A stretch of 64,000 nt of DNA, from assembly GCA_016718265.1 (NCBI GenBank), contig JADKDZ010000002.1:483938-547937 (forward strand), given 5' to 3'. A program made the translations under genes and the position numbers. Source of the DNA: Uliginosibacterium sp. (GTDB lineage: Bacteria > Pseudomonadota > Gammaproteobacteria > Burkholderiales > Rhodocyclaceae). Below the pieces are notes generated by a model. The model saw only the letters and a list, made by a program, of their open reading frames with translations. It did not search any database and was not told the origin of the DNA. Positions within the stretch are counted from its first letter, which is position 1; every line of letters begins with the position of its first letter. This document shows positions 50,030-59,083 of this stretch, one piece after another.

Positions 50030-50488
50030 GTGGTCTGCTCAGTAACCGGACTAGCCGGCCTGCTTAGTATAATCGGGGCCAGCGTGGCGGGAATCAGGCT
50101 CGGCGTCAGCCTTGGTCCGCTCTACATGCTTTGCCTGCCGGGCATCAGTTGGTGTGCGCTGGCCTTCGTCATCTATTTGCGCAGCCGCCACGCCTTGATG
50201 ATCGCTGCTGCCGTCTTCGTCCTGCAACGCCTGCTGGGGCCCTTCACTCAGTATTTCAGCATGAAGGCGCTGGGCTACAGCACGGAACTCAAATATCTGG
50301 ACGCCTTGAAGACCCAGATCCTCCGCGCCAACTGGATCGATTGGGTCTTTTGCGGATCGATCTTGCTTTACTGTGCCTGGGACTACCGGGAGCGCTTTGC
50401 CACGTGGCTACGCGAGCGCCGCGACGAGACGCCCACCGGAGACGAACTGGCGCACCCTGAAGCACTTCACAGAACACCCGCCCCATGA
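50030..50488 (+). CDS. Small multi-helix membrane protein of unknown function
   Basis: This is a protein of about 152 residues with hydrophobic segments at about 5-22, 28-48, 55-72 and 100-117 and a polar acidic C-terminus. No family was recognised. GTG 50030 is the first clear candidate start, but upstream codons (…RPWHTWVV) also look coding, so the true start is uncertain. It lies upstream of dps on the same strand. Confidence 0.5.
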   Translation: MVCSVTGLAGLLSIIGASVAGIRLGVSLGPLYMLCLPGISWCALAFVIYLRSRHALMIAAAVFVLQRLLGPFTQYFSMKALGYSTELKYLDALKTQILRANWIDWVFCGSILLYCAWDYRERFATWLRERRDETPTGDELAHPEALHRTPAP

Positions 50489-50609
50489 AGCGACCTCCTG
50501 GCGATCAGCACGATAGATCTGAGCTTTACTATACGATAGTGTCGCGATGTCATCCGCGTCGCATTGGTTGAAGCGGATAATCAGACCGACCACACACAGG
50601 AGTGAGATG

Positions 50610-51106
50610 ATGAACGCCAAGAAGACGGCAGCTAGCACCAGTATCGATATCGGTATTTCAGAGAAAGACCGCAAGGCCATAGCAGCCGGACTCTCAAGTT
50701 GCTCGCAGACAGCTTTACGCTTTACTTGATGACGCACAATTTCCATTGGAACGTTACCGGCCCGATGTTTAACAGCTTGCATGTCATGTTCATGGGGCAA
50801 TACACCGAGCAATGGAATGCATTGGATATCATTGCCGAGCGCATCCGCGCGCTGGGTATCAAAGCGCCTGGCAGCTATGAAGCTTACGAGAAGCTCACTA
50901 CGATCAGCCCGGTCAAGGGGGAGCCCAAAGCGATGGAGATGGTCGCTCTGCTAGTAGAAGCTCAGGAAGCAACGGCCCGCACCGCACGAGGGCTGTTGGC
51001 ACTGGCAGATAACGCCAACGACCAGCCGACGATGGACCTCTTGACCCAGCGTCTGGACGTACGTGAGAAGACCGCCTGGATGCTGCGAAGCCTGCTGGAA
51101 GATTAA
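50610..51106 (+). CDS. dps: Dps-family DNA-binding ferritin-like protein, frameshifted
   Basis: Dps forms 12-mers that oxidise and store iron and protect DNA. The restored product is about 165 residues: MNAKKTAASTSIDIGISEKD, then ADSFTLYLMTHNFHWNVTGP with the ferroxidase His pair, then YTEQWNALDIIAERIRALG with the partner acidic residues. The frame breaks at the AA of 50696-50697; a third A joins AAGLS to KLLADSFT. Two adjacent ATGs (50607 and 50610) follow AGGAG. The Lys-rich N-terminus suggests DNA binding. Confidence 0.92.
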
Positions 51107-51180
51107 GTCCGCGCCTAACAGGAAGACTGACTGCGGCGCAGGTTCGCGTGCGCCGCAGCTGTGTTTGGCCTTATGAAGCC

Positions 51181-53151
51181 TCAGCCGCCTTTGAGCAGAA
51201 TGAGCTCCGCCAGCGCAATGTCGCCGGGCACACCCAGCAGCACAATCACGTCGCCCGCTTCCAGTTCGGTTTCCGCATCCGGTGAGACTTGGCGGATGCC
51301 TTTGCGGCGAATGGCGGCAACGCGGACACCCAAACTGCTCAGGCCCAACTCGCCAATTGTCCTGCCCGACCCGTAGGCAGCTGGCAGGAGCGGAACCGAG
51401 TGCAGGCGTTCGAGCTGCGCATCGGGGCGTTCATCCACATCCGATACGCCAACGAAGAAGCCGCGCATCATTTCGTAGCGCTGCGAGCGAATATCGCGCA
51501 TGCGCCGGATCACGCGACTCAAGGGAAGCCCAATCAGCGCAAGCGTATGGGTCGCAAGCATGATGCCGGTCTCCAGGGTTTCTGGCACAACTTCCGCTGC
51601 CCCGTGGCTGAAGAGTCTTTCCATATCGCGCTCGTCCCGCGACCGCGCCACCACCGGAATATCAGGCCGCATGCCCTGAACATGGTGCATTACCTTCTCG
51701 GTGGCCCCCACGTCGTTGTATGACACCACTACCGCGCTCGCTCGCATCAGGCCTGCAGCCATCAACGTCTCCTTGCGCACTGAGTCGCCGTACACCACTG
51801 TATCACCCGCAGCAGCCGCTTCGTGGACACGGTCAGGGTCGAGATCCAGTGCCACGTAACTGATACCTTCCTGCTCAAGCAGGCGTGCCAGATACTGCCC
51901 GGTGCGGCCATAACCGCAAATGATGACGTGCCTGTCGGTCGCGATTGATTTAGCGGCGACACGGGTCAGTTCCATCGAACGGAGCAGCCATTCGGACGCT
52001 ACAAAGCGCAACACTATCCGGTCGCTTGCCTGCACGATCAAGGGCGCGGCCAGCAGGGACAGCACGAGTGACGCCATCACGATCTGAAGTGCGCCATGCG
52101 GAACCAGCTTGACATCCGTCACCATCGTCAGCAGCACGAACCCGAACTCTCCACCGGCACACAGCCACAGGCCGGCGCGCACAGCCGTTCCCGATTGACC
52201 GTCGAGCCAGCGAGACGCAGCAAACACCAACAGAAATTTGAACGAAAGCATCGTCAGCAACAAGCCAAGCACCCACAGAAAGTTCCTCACGATGATGCCG
52301 ACATCGAGAAACATTCCCACCGTGACCATGAACAAACCGAGCAGTACGTCGCGGAAGGGTTTGATATCCTCTTCCACCTGGAAGCGGTACTCCGTTTCAG
52401 AAATCAGCATCCCGCCGAGAAAGGCGCCAAGCGCCAGCGACAAGCCTGCTTGCTCGGTGACCCACGCCAGCCCCAGGGTTATCAGCAGAATGTTGAGCAT
52501 GAAAAGCTCGGAAGACTTGCGCCGCGCAACGATCAGAAACCAGCGTCGCATCAGGCGATGACCGACATACAGGATCAACGCCAGAACACCGGCCGTCTTA
52601 AGTGCTGCCCAGGCCAACGTGGAGGCGAGTTGATCAGCCGGCTGTGACAGGGCTGGGATCAGGATCAGCAAGGGCACCACAGCAAGGTCCTGGAACAACA
52701 GCACGCCGATTACCTGGCGACCGTGTGCGGACTCCAGCTCAAGCCGATCCACCAGCAGTTTGGACAGTACCGCCGTCGAAGACATGGTCAGCACGCTGGC
52801 GACGGCAAAGCTGCCCGCCCAGCTCAGCCCCCACAACCTGCCAAGTGGCGTGAACACGGCCAGCGCAGTCAGTACCTGCAAGCTGCCCAGCCCGAGCACG
52901 ATGCGTTTCATTGCAAAGAGGCGCGGCAGCGAGAACTCGAGGCCAATCGAGAACATCAAGAACACGACGCCAAACTCTGCCAGGTAGCGCACTTGTGCGG
53001 TATCAGGCACGACGGCGGCAAGGTTAGGCCCAAGGACGGTCCCTACCATCAGATAGGCCAGTACGGGGGGCAGACTGAAGGCGCGAAACAGCGTCACCAC
53101 GCATACCGCAACGGCCAGCAGCAAAAGGACAACGTCAAGGGTTCCGTGCAT
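51181..53151 (-). CDS. Monovalent cation:proton antiporter, CPA2 family with TrkA domains (YbaL/KefB-like)
   Basis: This is a 656-residue inner-membrane protein. About 12 transmembrane helices fill residues 1-385 (FGVVFLMFSIGLEFSLPRL and LGAFLGGMLISETEYR are typical CPA2 segments). A TrkA-N/RCK domain at about 405-520 begins ICGYGRTGQYLARLL, and a TrkA-C domain closes the protein. It probably exchanges K+ or Na+ for H+ under NAD(H) or glutathione-type control. The ATG at 53151 begins the first helix. It is divergent from kdsD, an arrangement common in Betaproteobacteria. Confidence 0.9.
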   Translation of the reverse strand: MHGTLDVVLLLLAVAVCVVTLFRAFSLPPVLAYLMVGTVLGPNLAAVVPDTAQVRYLAEFGVVFLMFSIGLEFSLPRLFAMKRIVLGLGSLQVLTALAVFTPLGRLWGLSWAGSFAVASVLTMSSTAVLSKLLVDRLELESAHGRQVIGVLLFQDLAVVPLLILIPALSQPADQLASTLAWAALKTAGVLALILYVGHRLMRRWFLIVARRKSSELFMLNILLITLGLAWVTEQAGLSLALGAFLGGMLISETEYRFQVEEDIKPFRDVLLGLFMVTVGMFLDVGIIVRNFLWVLGLLLTMLSFKFLLVFAASRWLDGQSGTAVRAGLWLCAGGEFGFVLLTMVTDVKLVPHGALQIVMASLVLSLLAAPLIVQASDRIVLRFVASEWLLRSMELTRVAAKSIATDRHVIICGYGRTGQYLARLLEQEGISYVALDLDPDRVHEAAAAGDTVVYGDSVRKETLMAAGLMRASAVVVSYNDVGATEKVMHHVQGMRPDIPVVARSRDERDMERLFSHGAAEVVPETLETGIMLATHTLALIGLPLSRVIRRMRDIRSQRYEMMRGFFVGVSDVDERPDAQLERLHSVPLLPAAYGSGRTIGELGLSSLGVRVAAIRRKGIRQVSPDAETELEAGDVIVLLGVPGDIALAELILLKGG

Positions 53152-53226
53152 GTTTTCTTGTTCGCGAGACAAAAGCTTGGCGGCAGTAACAAGCACCGCA
53201 GGGGCGGACGGATGAAACGCCGCCTT

Positions 53227-53235
53227 TGCTATACT
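53227..53235 (+). promoter_or_regulatory. Extended -10 promoter element of the kdsD operon
   Basis: TGCTATACT at 53227-53235 is an extended -10 element lying 29 bp before the kdsD start, in the 112-bp divergent gap. No -35 match is apparent. Confidence 0.5.
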
Positions 53236-53263
53236 CCGTCACCAGTTTAATCGCTGCCGTCCA

Positions 53264-54283
53264 ATGAGCCAAAATCTCTCTCGCAATTTGCCCGGAAGAC
53301 AGGCCGACGCCCTCGCGTCCGAACGCTTGCTCGCCGACGCACGTCGCGTTCTCGCCATCGAATCGAGCGCTGTGGCCGCCCTGGCAGACCGACTGGACGA
53401 GAGGTTTGCAAACGCTGTCCGGCTCATTCTGGCCAGTGCTGGCCGTGTCATCGTCAGTGGCGTGGGCAAGTCTGGGCACATCGCACGCAAGCTGGCCGCA
53501 ACGCTGGCTTCTACCGGTACGCCAGCCTATTTTGTGCACCCCGCTGAAGCGGCGCATGGCGACCTTGGAATGGTTCAGCCAGACGACGTTTTTATTGCTT
53601 TGTCGTATTCTGGCAGTACAGATGAGCTGTTGAATATCGTACCGATGCTAAAGCGACTTGGCGTGAAGATCATCGCCATCACCGGCAGGGACGAATCGCC
53701 TCTCGCCGAACATGCCGATGTTCATCTGAACGCTGCTGTCGCCGAAGAGGCCTGCCCACACAACCTCGCGCCGACGGCCAGCACCACCGCTGCACTGGCA
53801 TTGGGCGACGCGCTGGCCGTCGCTTTACTAGGCGCCCGTGGGTTCGGGCCAGACGACTTCGCCCGCTCTCACCCAGGCGGCGCATTGGGGCGGCGCCTGC
53901 TCACCCATGTGCGAGACGTCATGCGCACGGGGGATGCTATCCCTCGCATTGGAGAGACGGCGAGCTTCACGGACGCCCTGCTCGAAATTTCGCGCAAAGG
54001 CATGGGAATGGTTGCGATATGTGATGATAGCGCGCGGATTGCAGGCATTTTCACTGACGGAGACTTGCGGCGCCTGCTTGAACGCAGCGGCGATTTCAAG
54101 GGCCTCAGCATCGCGGATGTCATGCACCGCAGCCCACGCACGATTTTGCCGGATGCACTGGCCGTGGAGGCAGCAGAGATAATGGATCGGTTTCGCATTA
54201 CGCAGGTGCTGGTCTGCGATGTGGAGGGCGTTCTGCTGGGGGCGCTCCACACCCACGATCTGATGCGAGCAAAGGTAATCTGA
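53264..54283 (+). CDS. kdsD: D-arabinose 5-phosphate isomerase
   Basis: This 339-residue enzyme makes arabinose 5-phosphate from ribulose 5-phosphate for Kdo synthesis. An SIS sugar-isomerase domain (about 45-190) has GVGKSGHIARKLAATLASTG and ALSYSGSTDELL. Two CBS domains (about 220-335) follow, as in KdsD. Its stop overlaps the kdsC start (TGATG), so it heads a coupled operon kdsD-kdsC-lptC-lptA for lipopolysaccharide core building and export. Confidence 0.95.
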   Translation: MSQNLSRNLPGRQADALASERLLADARRVLAIESSAVAALADRLDERFANAVRLILASAGRVIVSGVGKSGHIARKLAATLASTGTPAYFVHPAEAAHGDLGMVQPDDVFIALSYSGSTDELLNIVPMLKRLGVKIIAITGRDESPLAEHADVHLNAAVAEEACPHNLAPTASTTAALALGDALAVALLGARGFGPDDFARSHPGGALGRRLLTHVRDVMRTGDAIPRIGETASFTDALLEISRKGMGMVAICDDSARIAGIFTDGDLRRLLERSGDFKGLSIADVMHRSPRTILPDALAVEAAEIMDRFRITQVLVCDVEGVLLGALHTHDLMRAKVI

Positions 54284-54807
54284 TGCAACCGGCACACCAT
54301 AAAGCGGCCACCGTGCGCCTGATGGGATTTGACGTGGATGGCGTCATGACTGATGGCAGCCTGTATTTCACGCCAGCCGGCGATGAAATAAAAGTCTTCT
54401 CAAGCTTGGACGGGCATGGTCTGAAGATGCTGCAGGAAGCCGGCATCGCCGTTGCAATCATCACAGGTCGCCGTTCCGAGATGGTCAGCAGGCGCGCTGA
54501 AAACCTCGGCATCACGCTTGTACACCAAGGGGTTCACGACAAGCGCGCCGTCATGGAAACACTGAGAAGCACGCTCGGGCTTAACCACCATCAGCTTGGC
54601 TACATGGGCGACGACGTCGTCGATCTTCCCGTTTTGCGCGCCTGCGGTTTCTCCGCAACCGTCGCAGACGGCCACGATTTCGTCCGCCAGCATGTCGACT
54701 TCTGTGCCAGCAAGGGTGGCGGCAAAGGCGCGGTAAGAGAGGTCTGTGACTTCATCCTCCACGCACAGGGCAAGCTGGACGCCATGCTTCAGGGCTATCT
54801 CGCGTGA
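54283..54807 (+). CDS. kdsC: 3-deoxy-D-manno-octulosonate 8-phosphate phosphatase
   Basis: This 174-residue HAD phosphatase removes phosphate from Kdo 8-phosphate. Motif I is DVDGVMTDG (about 16-24), motif II is ITGRRS, and motif IV is GYMGDDVVDLPVL. The closing GGGKGAVREVCDFIL is typical of the tetrameric KdsC type. It overlaps kdsD at the start and lptC at the end (GTGA). Confidence 0.96.
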   Translation: MQPAHHKAATVRLMGFDVDGVMTDGSLYFTPAGDEIKVFSSLDGHGLKMLQEAGIAVAIITGRRSEMVSRRAENLGITLVHQGVHDKRAVMETLRSTLGLNHHQLGYMGDDVVDLPVLRACGFSATVADGHDFVRQHVDFCASKGGGKGAVREVCDFILHAQGKLDAMLQGYLA

Positions 54808-55376
54808 TAGGCCGCTTCAGCCACTACTTTCCGCTGGTGATAGTCGGCCTGTTGGCGGGCTCGAGCTATTGGCTTGAATTCATCGTTCGCAACGAAAGAA
54901 GCACGAATGCTCCGACTGATCGGCGTGCGCCGGACGCTTACGTAGAGAACTTGGCGCTCGACCGTTTCGACGCGACCGGACAGCATCAATTTCATCTGGT
55001 GGCGGAGAAAATGACCCACTACGCTATCAACGACACTGCAGACTTCGAGCAGCCACGTCTGTTGTTCAAGAAGAATCAGCGAACCTTTGATGTACGCAGT
55101 GATAAAGGGCGTGGCACGAATCTGACGCGAGAAGTTTCCTTGGAAGGAAATGTTCTCGGAATCAGAAAAGTTGTACCGGGTGGGATTGAGCAGCACCTAA
55201 GCACAGAGAGTCTCACTGTTTTTGTAGATGACGAGATAGCGGAAACCGACCAGCCTGTGGTTGCAACACAAAGCGGTTCGCGGATCGAAGCGCTGGGCGC
55301 GAACTGGAACAATGCCAGCGGCACACTCCGGCTCGGGCCGGGCCACGCTATTCTGCCCGGCCGGATCAAGAAATGA
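54804..55376 (+). CDS. lptC: LPS export ABC transporter periplasmic protein LptC
   Basis: This is a 190-residue bitopic protein. One N-terminal transmembrane helix (about 8-25) is followed by a periplasmic beta-jellyroll. It takes LPS from LptBFG and passes it to LptA. The GTG at 54804 overlaps the kdsC stop. Sequence similarity in this family is low, but position and topology are decisive. Confidence 0.92.
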   Translation: MIGRFSHYFPLVIVGLLAGSSYWLEFIVRNERSTNAPTDRRAPDAYVENLALDRFDATGQHQFHLVAEKMTHYAINDTADFEQPRLLFKKNQRTFDVRSDKGRGTNLTREVSLEGNVLGIRKVVPGGIEQHLSTESLTVFVDDEIAETDQPVVATQSGSRIEALGANWNNASGTLRLGPGHAILPGRIKK

Positions 55377-55407
55377 TTCCCCTTTTCCCCCATTCTGTAC
55401 CGAACAC

Positions 55408-55968
55408 ATGATGCCTCGTTTCTCTGTTCTCCTTCTGATTCGGCTTCTGGCCATCGCCAGTGTGCAGGTGCTGCTCTACCCCTCCGTCGCGTTGGCCGAA
55501 CGCGCCGACCGCGACAAGCCGGTCCATATCGAATTTCAGACCACTGAGTTGGGTGATCGTGACAAAACCACTATTTTCAAGGGCAATGTCCGGCTCACGC
55601 AGGGAAATCTCGAAATCAGCTGTGATCGCCTAGTGATCGCTGAAGACGCAGGCGGCTATTACCATGGGGTAGCGACTCCAAAAGTCGGCGAGCTTGCCAA
55701 GTTCAAGGACAAGCTTGAAGGAAAAAATGAGCAAGTCTATGGCGAAGCTGAGCGCATAGAGTTCGATACACGCCAGGATAAAATTCGCCTGTTCGAACGG
55801 GCCTATGTCAAAAAAGGAACAGATGAAGTACGTGGACGGTATATCGAGCGCGATGGCTATGCAGAGACCTTCAAAGCAACCAATGGTCCTGCTGGCACTT
55901 CAACACAAGGCGCTCCCCAAGCGGAAGTCATCCTGCAACCACGTACCAAACCCGTGACCAAACCCTGA
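55408..55968 (+). CDS. lptA: LPS transport periplasmic bridge protein LptA
   Basis: This is a 186-residue precursor with a Sec signal cut after about VALAE (residue 30). The OstA/LptA beta-jellyroll (about 38-150) shows IEFQTTELGDRDKTTIFKG and NVRLTQGNLEISCDRL. It forms the periplasmic bridge for LPS. A strong terminator follows directly, and lptB and rpoN, usual next genes in Betaproteobacteria, are absent here. Confidence 0.94.
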   Translation: MMPRFSVLLLIRLLAIASVQVLLYPSVALAERADRDKPVHIEFQTTELGDRDKTTIFKGNVRLTQGNLEISCDRLVIAEDAGGYYHGVATPKVGELAKFKDKLEGKNEQVYGEAERIEFDTRQDKIRLFERAYVKKGTDEVRGRYIERDGYAETFKATNGPAGTSTQGAPQAEVILQPRTKPVTKP

Positions 55969-55988
55969 GTACCGCCCACCAAAACGAG

Positions 55989-56025
55989 AAGGCGCAGAGT
56001 TTGATGATCTGCGCCTTCCTTTTTC
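55989..56025. terminator. Terminator after lptA (convergent with dapB)
   Basis: AAGGCGCAGA (55989-55998) pairs perfectly with TCTGCGCCTT (56008-56017) around 9 bases and is followed by CCTTTTTC. It lies 21 bp past the lptA stop. Confidence 0.9.
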
Positions 56026-56042
56026 TGAGGTGGTACCCAAGG

Positions 56043-56846
56043 CTACTTCAAGCCAAGTACATCCTGCATGTCGTAAAGTCCGCACTGCTTGTCATTCAGA
56101 AACGCCGCAGCGCGCAGCGCGCCTGTCGCATAAGGCATGCGACTACCGGCCTTGTGCGAGATTTCGACCCGCTCTCCCAAACCACAGAACATGACGGTAT
56201 GGTCGCCTACAATGTCGCCACCGCGTACCGTTGCAAAGCCTATAGTTTCAGGACTTCTTTCGCCGGTCACTCCCTCCCGACCGTAGATGGCTGTCTCGCT
56301 CAAATCCCGGCCAAGCGCCCCGGCAACCACTTCACCCATGCGCAATGCAGTGCCGGAAGGAGCATCAACCTTGAAACGGTGATGGGCTTCAAACACTTCA
56401 ACGTCGTAGCCTGAGGCTAGAATCTTGGCTGCAACGTCCAGGAGCTTGAATACCGCATTTACCCCAACCGACATATTCGGCGCGAACACGACCGGCACCT
56501 CTGACGCCAACTGTGCGATTAACGCCTTTTCTTCAGGCTTGAAACCCGTGGTGCCGATCACCAATGCCTTCTTCAAGCGACGGACCACAGCAATATGCGC
56601 GAGAGTCGCTTCCGGGCGGGTAAAGTCAATCAGACAATCCGATTGCAGCAAGGCGGCCTCAATGTCGCTGCCGATAATCACGCCACAGGCGCTGCCAACC
56701 AGCTCCCCCGCGTCGCGCCCGATGAATGGACTATCGTTGCGCTCCAGGGCGGCACTCAAGACAACACCAGGCTGTTGCTGGGCCGCTTCGATCAGCATGC
56801 GACCCATCCGCCCCGACGCGCCGGCAATGGCTACTTTTACGCTCAT
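56043..56846 (-). CDS. dapB: 4-hydroxy-tetrahydrodipicolinate reductase
   Basis: This 267-residue enzyme of lysine and diaminopimelate synthesis reduces hydroxy-tetrahydrodipicolinate with NAD(P)H. The nucleotide-binding site is VAIAGASGRMGRMLIEA (residues 4-20); EAHHRFKVDAPSGTALRMGE is the catalytic and substrate segment. AAGGA lies 8 bases before the ATG at 56846. The frame is open upstream into bamE only because of the bamE frameshift, so the long fused frame to 57293 is not one protein. Confidence 0.96.
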   Translation of the reverse strand: MSVKVAIAGASGRMGRMLIEAAQQQPGVVLSAALERNDSPFIGRDAGELVGSACGVIIGSDIEAALLQSDCLIDFTRPEATLAHIAVVRRLKKALVIGTTGFKPEEKALIAQLASEVPVVFAPNMSVGVNAVFKLLDVAAKILASGYDVEVFEAHHRFKVDAPSGTALRMGEVVAGALGRDLSETAIYGREGVTGERSPETIGFATVRGGDIVGDHTVMFCGLGERVEISHKAGSRMPYATGALRAAAFLNDKQCGLYDMQDVLGLK

Positions 56847-56877
56847 GAAGAATCCTTGCGATAACTGGAGTGCGGAA

Positions 56878-57293
56878 TCAGCGCTTGGACGCAGGGCTGT
56901 CCAGGTCCAGCAGCCTGGGCACAGCTGACGGCGGCACTTCGTTGGGGTCTGCAGCCATTTCGCCCTGAACAACGCGAGCGACTTTCCCTCGGCAAAGAAC
57001 ACGGTCACCTGACGACGGATCTGTTTGCTCGTACTCGGGGTAAAGAGATAGATGTAGTCCCACCGGTTGGCATGAAAACTATCCACGAGCATTGGCGCGC
57101 CTAGCAGGGCGCGGACCTGCTCCTGCGCCATGCCTGGAACGATCTGAGCGATCGTCTCTGCCGCGATGTAGTTGCCCTGACGCACGTCGACCTTATAGGG
57201 GAAGCGGCCACAGCCAGACACTGCGAGAAGAACGGCCAAAGTCACCAGAATCGCAGGGACACGGGTTGCTACACGAAAGATTTGAGGCTGCAT
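56878..57293 (-). CDS. bamE: Outer-membrane assembly lipoprotein BamE, frameshifted
   Basis: This lipoprotein of the BAM complex has a restored length of about 139 residues. The lipobox VSGC is at about 25-28. The SmpA/OmlA core shows YIAAETIAQIVPGMAQEQVRALLG and SFHANRWDYIYLF. The frame breaks at 56983-56988 (TTTCCC on the plus strand); one added base changes the C-terminus to GKVARVVQGEMAADPNE and the stop to 56878. It is divergent from fur, the usual order in Betaproteobacteria. Confidence 0.92.
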
Positions 57294-57415
57294 CGGACCG
57301 AGTAGTTAGAGATCCCGGCTGTCACCAAGCGCAGCGTGGCACGCCGAAATGCGTTTCCAAGAATAGGCTGCGGACTATATCATACGCGACGCTTCACAAT
57401 GCAGCCGGAGACGAC

Positions 57416-57859
57416 ATGGTTACCTCACAGAACCTCAAGAACATGGGCCTCAAGGCCACCCTGCCACGGCTCAAGATTCTTGAAGTGTTCCATCGGTCGC
57501 AAGAGCGGCACCTGAGTGCAGAGGACGTCTACCGCCTGTTGCTGGCAGAGCAGATTGACGTGGGCCTAGCGACCATCTACCGCGTATTGACGCAGTTTGA
57601 AGAGGCAGGACTGCTCAAGCGGCTTCACTTTGAGTCTGGCAAAGCCGTTTTTGAACTCGACTCTGGCACCCACCACGACCACATTGTTTGCATCAGCTGC
57701 GGGCACGTTGAGGAGTTTTACGACCCCCAGATCGAAGCACGCCAGAGTGCCATCGCTGCTGAACGAGGTTTCAAACTCCACGAGCACGAAATGCATCTGT
57801 ACGTGGAGTGTCTGCACGAGAACTGCCCACGTCGGGCAGCGAAGGCTTCGAAAAGCTAG
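57416..57859 (+). CDS. fur: Ferric uptake regulator
   Basis: This 147-residue iron-sensing repressor has a winged helix (about 10-85, with GLKATLPRLKILEVF and DVGLATIYRVLTQFEEAGL). The metal and dimer part follows with HHDHIVCISCGHVEEF (about 88-103) and a second Cys pair in CLHENC. These are the normal Fur zinc and iron ligands. GGAG lies 7 bases before the ATG at 57416. It is divergent from bamE, with a 122-bp gap. Confidence 0.96.
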   Translation: MVTSQNLKNMGLKATLPRLKILEVFHRSQERHLSAEDVYRLLLAEQIDVGLATIYRVLTQFEEAGLLKRLHFESGKAVFELDSGTHHDHIVCISCGHVEEFYDPQIEARQSAIAAERGFKLHEHEMHLYVECLHENCPRRAAKASKS

Positions 57860-57877
57860 GCGGAGATACGCCAGACC

Positions 57878-59083
57878 GTGCTCGCCACGCGTTTCGCAGC
57901 GCTGCATTGCCTGCTCAAGTTGGGCGGTATGCAGCCCAGCCAGAATAAATACCAGCCGCCGGAACACCCCGGCCTGATTCATACCTTCCTTGGGCACAAC
58001 ATCCTGTCCACCCAAGAAGCGCTTGCCATATGGAACGAGCGACGGGGATTGACGCTGAGTGATCACCTAAGCCAAAGCTTGCTGCTGTTTGAGTACATTC
58101 AGCATGTCTGGCGGCACCGCGGTGATAGCCTGTTCAACGATACAACCCGACGCATGTCGCATATTCGCTATCGGAGCAGTCTGCCAGCAGATATTCGGAC
58201 TGCGGCGACCGGTGTAGGGCCCGTGGACGCTGCGATCCGCCAACTCTACCAATCAGGCTTGATTACCCCGGTTCAGCAAAGCTGGGTCGCGGCGTATGCC
58301 GTAAACATGCGGAAAGTGGACTGGCGAGTCGGTGCGCGCTGGATGCATGGCCACCTGCTGACAGGCAGCCTGCCCTCGGTGCACCTCGAGTGGCAGCGGG
58401 TAGCCGGGGCGCCAGGGCAGGCGCCCGTTGTCTTCGAAGCTACCGCCATGTCAGGAGAGATGAACTCAATCCGTGGTACATGCCAGCATGACCTGCCTCG
58501 AGACTCCCTGCTCCGGTTGGCAGAAAGCCCTGAGACCATTCCGGCTGAATCGCTGCGGCCCATGCCGCTCCGAGAGCCCAGGCTGCACCAACACCCCTCC
58601 TCCGCCTGGACGACCCTTACAACGGCTTTACCGCCGCTCTCTGGCTCTCCTGTGACGCTTGTACATCCTTGGGCATTGGGGCCAAGAGAAGGACCCTCAC
58701 CTCATATCGGGATCATTCACCTGCCTTTTCATCTGAACTACCCCTGGTCCGAGGCTCGTTGGCGTTTCGTACTGGGAGGCATGGAGAGAATCTGCGATGC
58801 TCTGTGGATCGGGGATCTCGCGCAATGCCGGCAGTGGCTGAGCGAAGCACGAAGTATCCACTGCCAGGCCACGCTCCACCCCGGCTACGCTGAAGCATTC
58901 TCCGCAGCCGGCACCATCGCGCTTCCGGAGAACGACCCATTCCCCGAGCCGGGATATCTGTGTGCGTCTTTCGAGATTTATCTACAGGCTGTACGTCAGC
59001 TACGCCCTGCGCTGTTCGAAAGCTCATTGCGCGGCCAGGTAGCCAAATTGCAACGCCGTAACAAGCTTGATGGCCCCTACTAG
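57878..59083 (+). CDS. Cryptochrome/photolyase-like FAD-binding-domain protein
   Basis: This 401-residue protein carries the helical FAD-binding part of photolyases at about 30-185: GVGPVDAAIRQLYQSG and then WRVGARWMHGHLLTG, closely paralleling the family's WR-LG--W region. The N-terminal antenna (Rossmann) domain of a normal photolyase is missing, and the rest shows no known domain. It may be a light- or redox-sensing flavoprotein. GTG 57878 is 18 bp after fur, with GGAG upstream, so cotranscription with fur is possible. An ATG at 57929 is an alternative start. Confidence 0.65.
   Translation: MLATRFAALHCLLKLGGMQPSQNKYQPPEHPGLIHTFLGHNILSTQEALAIWNERRGLTLSDHLSQSLLLFEYIQHVWRHRGDSLFNDTTRRMSHIRYRSSLPADIRTAATGVGPVDAAIRQLYQSGLITPVQQSWVAAYAVNMRKVDWRVGARWMHGHLLTGSLPSVHLEWQRVAGAPGQAPVVFEATAMSGEMNSIRGTCQHDLPRDSLLRLAESPETIPAESLRPMPLREPRLHQHPSSAWTTLTTALPPLSGSPVTLVHPWALGPREGPSPHIGIIHLPFHLNYPWSEARWRFVLGGMERICDALWIGDLAQCRQWLSEARSIHCQATLHPGYAEAFSAAGTIALPENDPFPEPGYLCASFEIYLQAVRQLRPALFESSLRGQVAKLQRRNKLDGPY

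Noticed and set aside
56043..57293. A single 416-residue BamE-DapB fusion protein
   Set aside because: The fused frame exists only because of a one-base deletion in bamE; dapB has its own ribosome site and ATG at 56846, and bamE's normal C-terminus is in the next frame.
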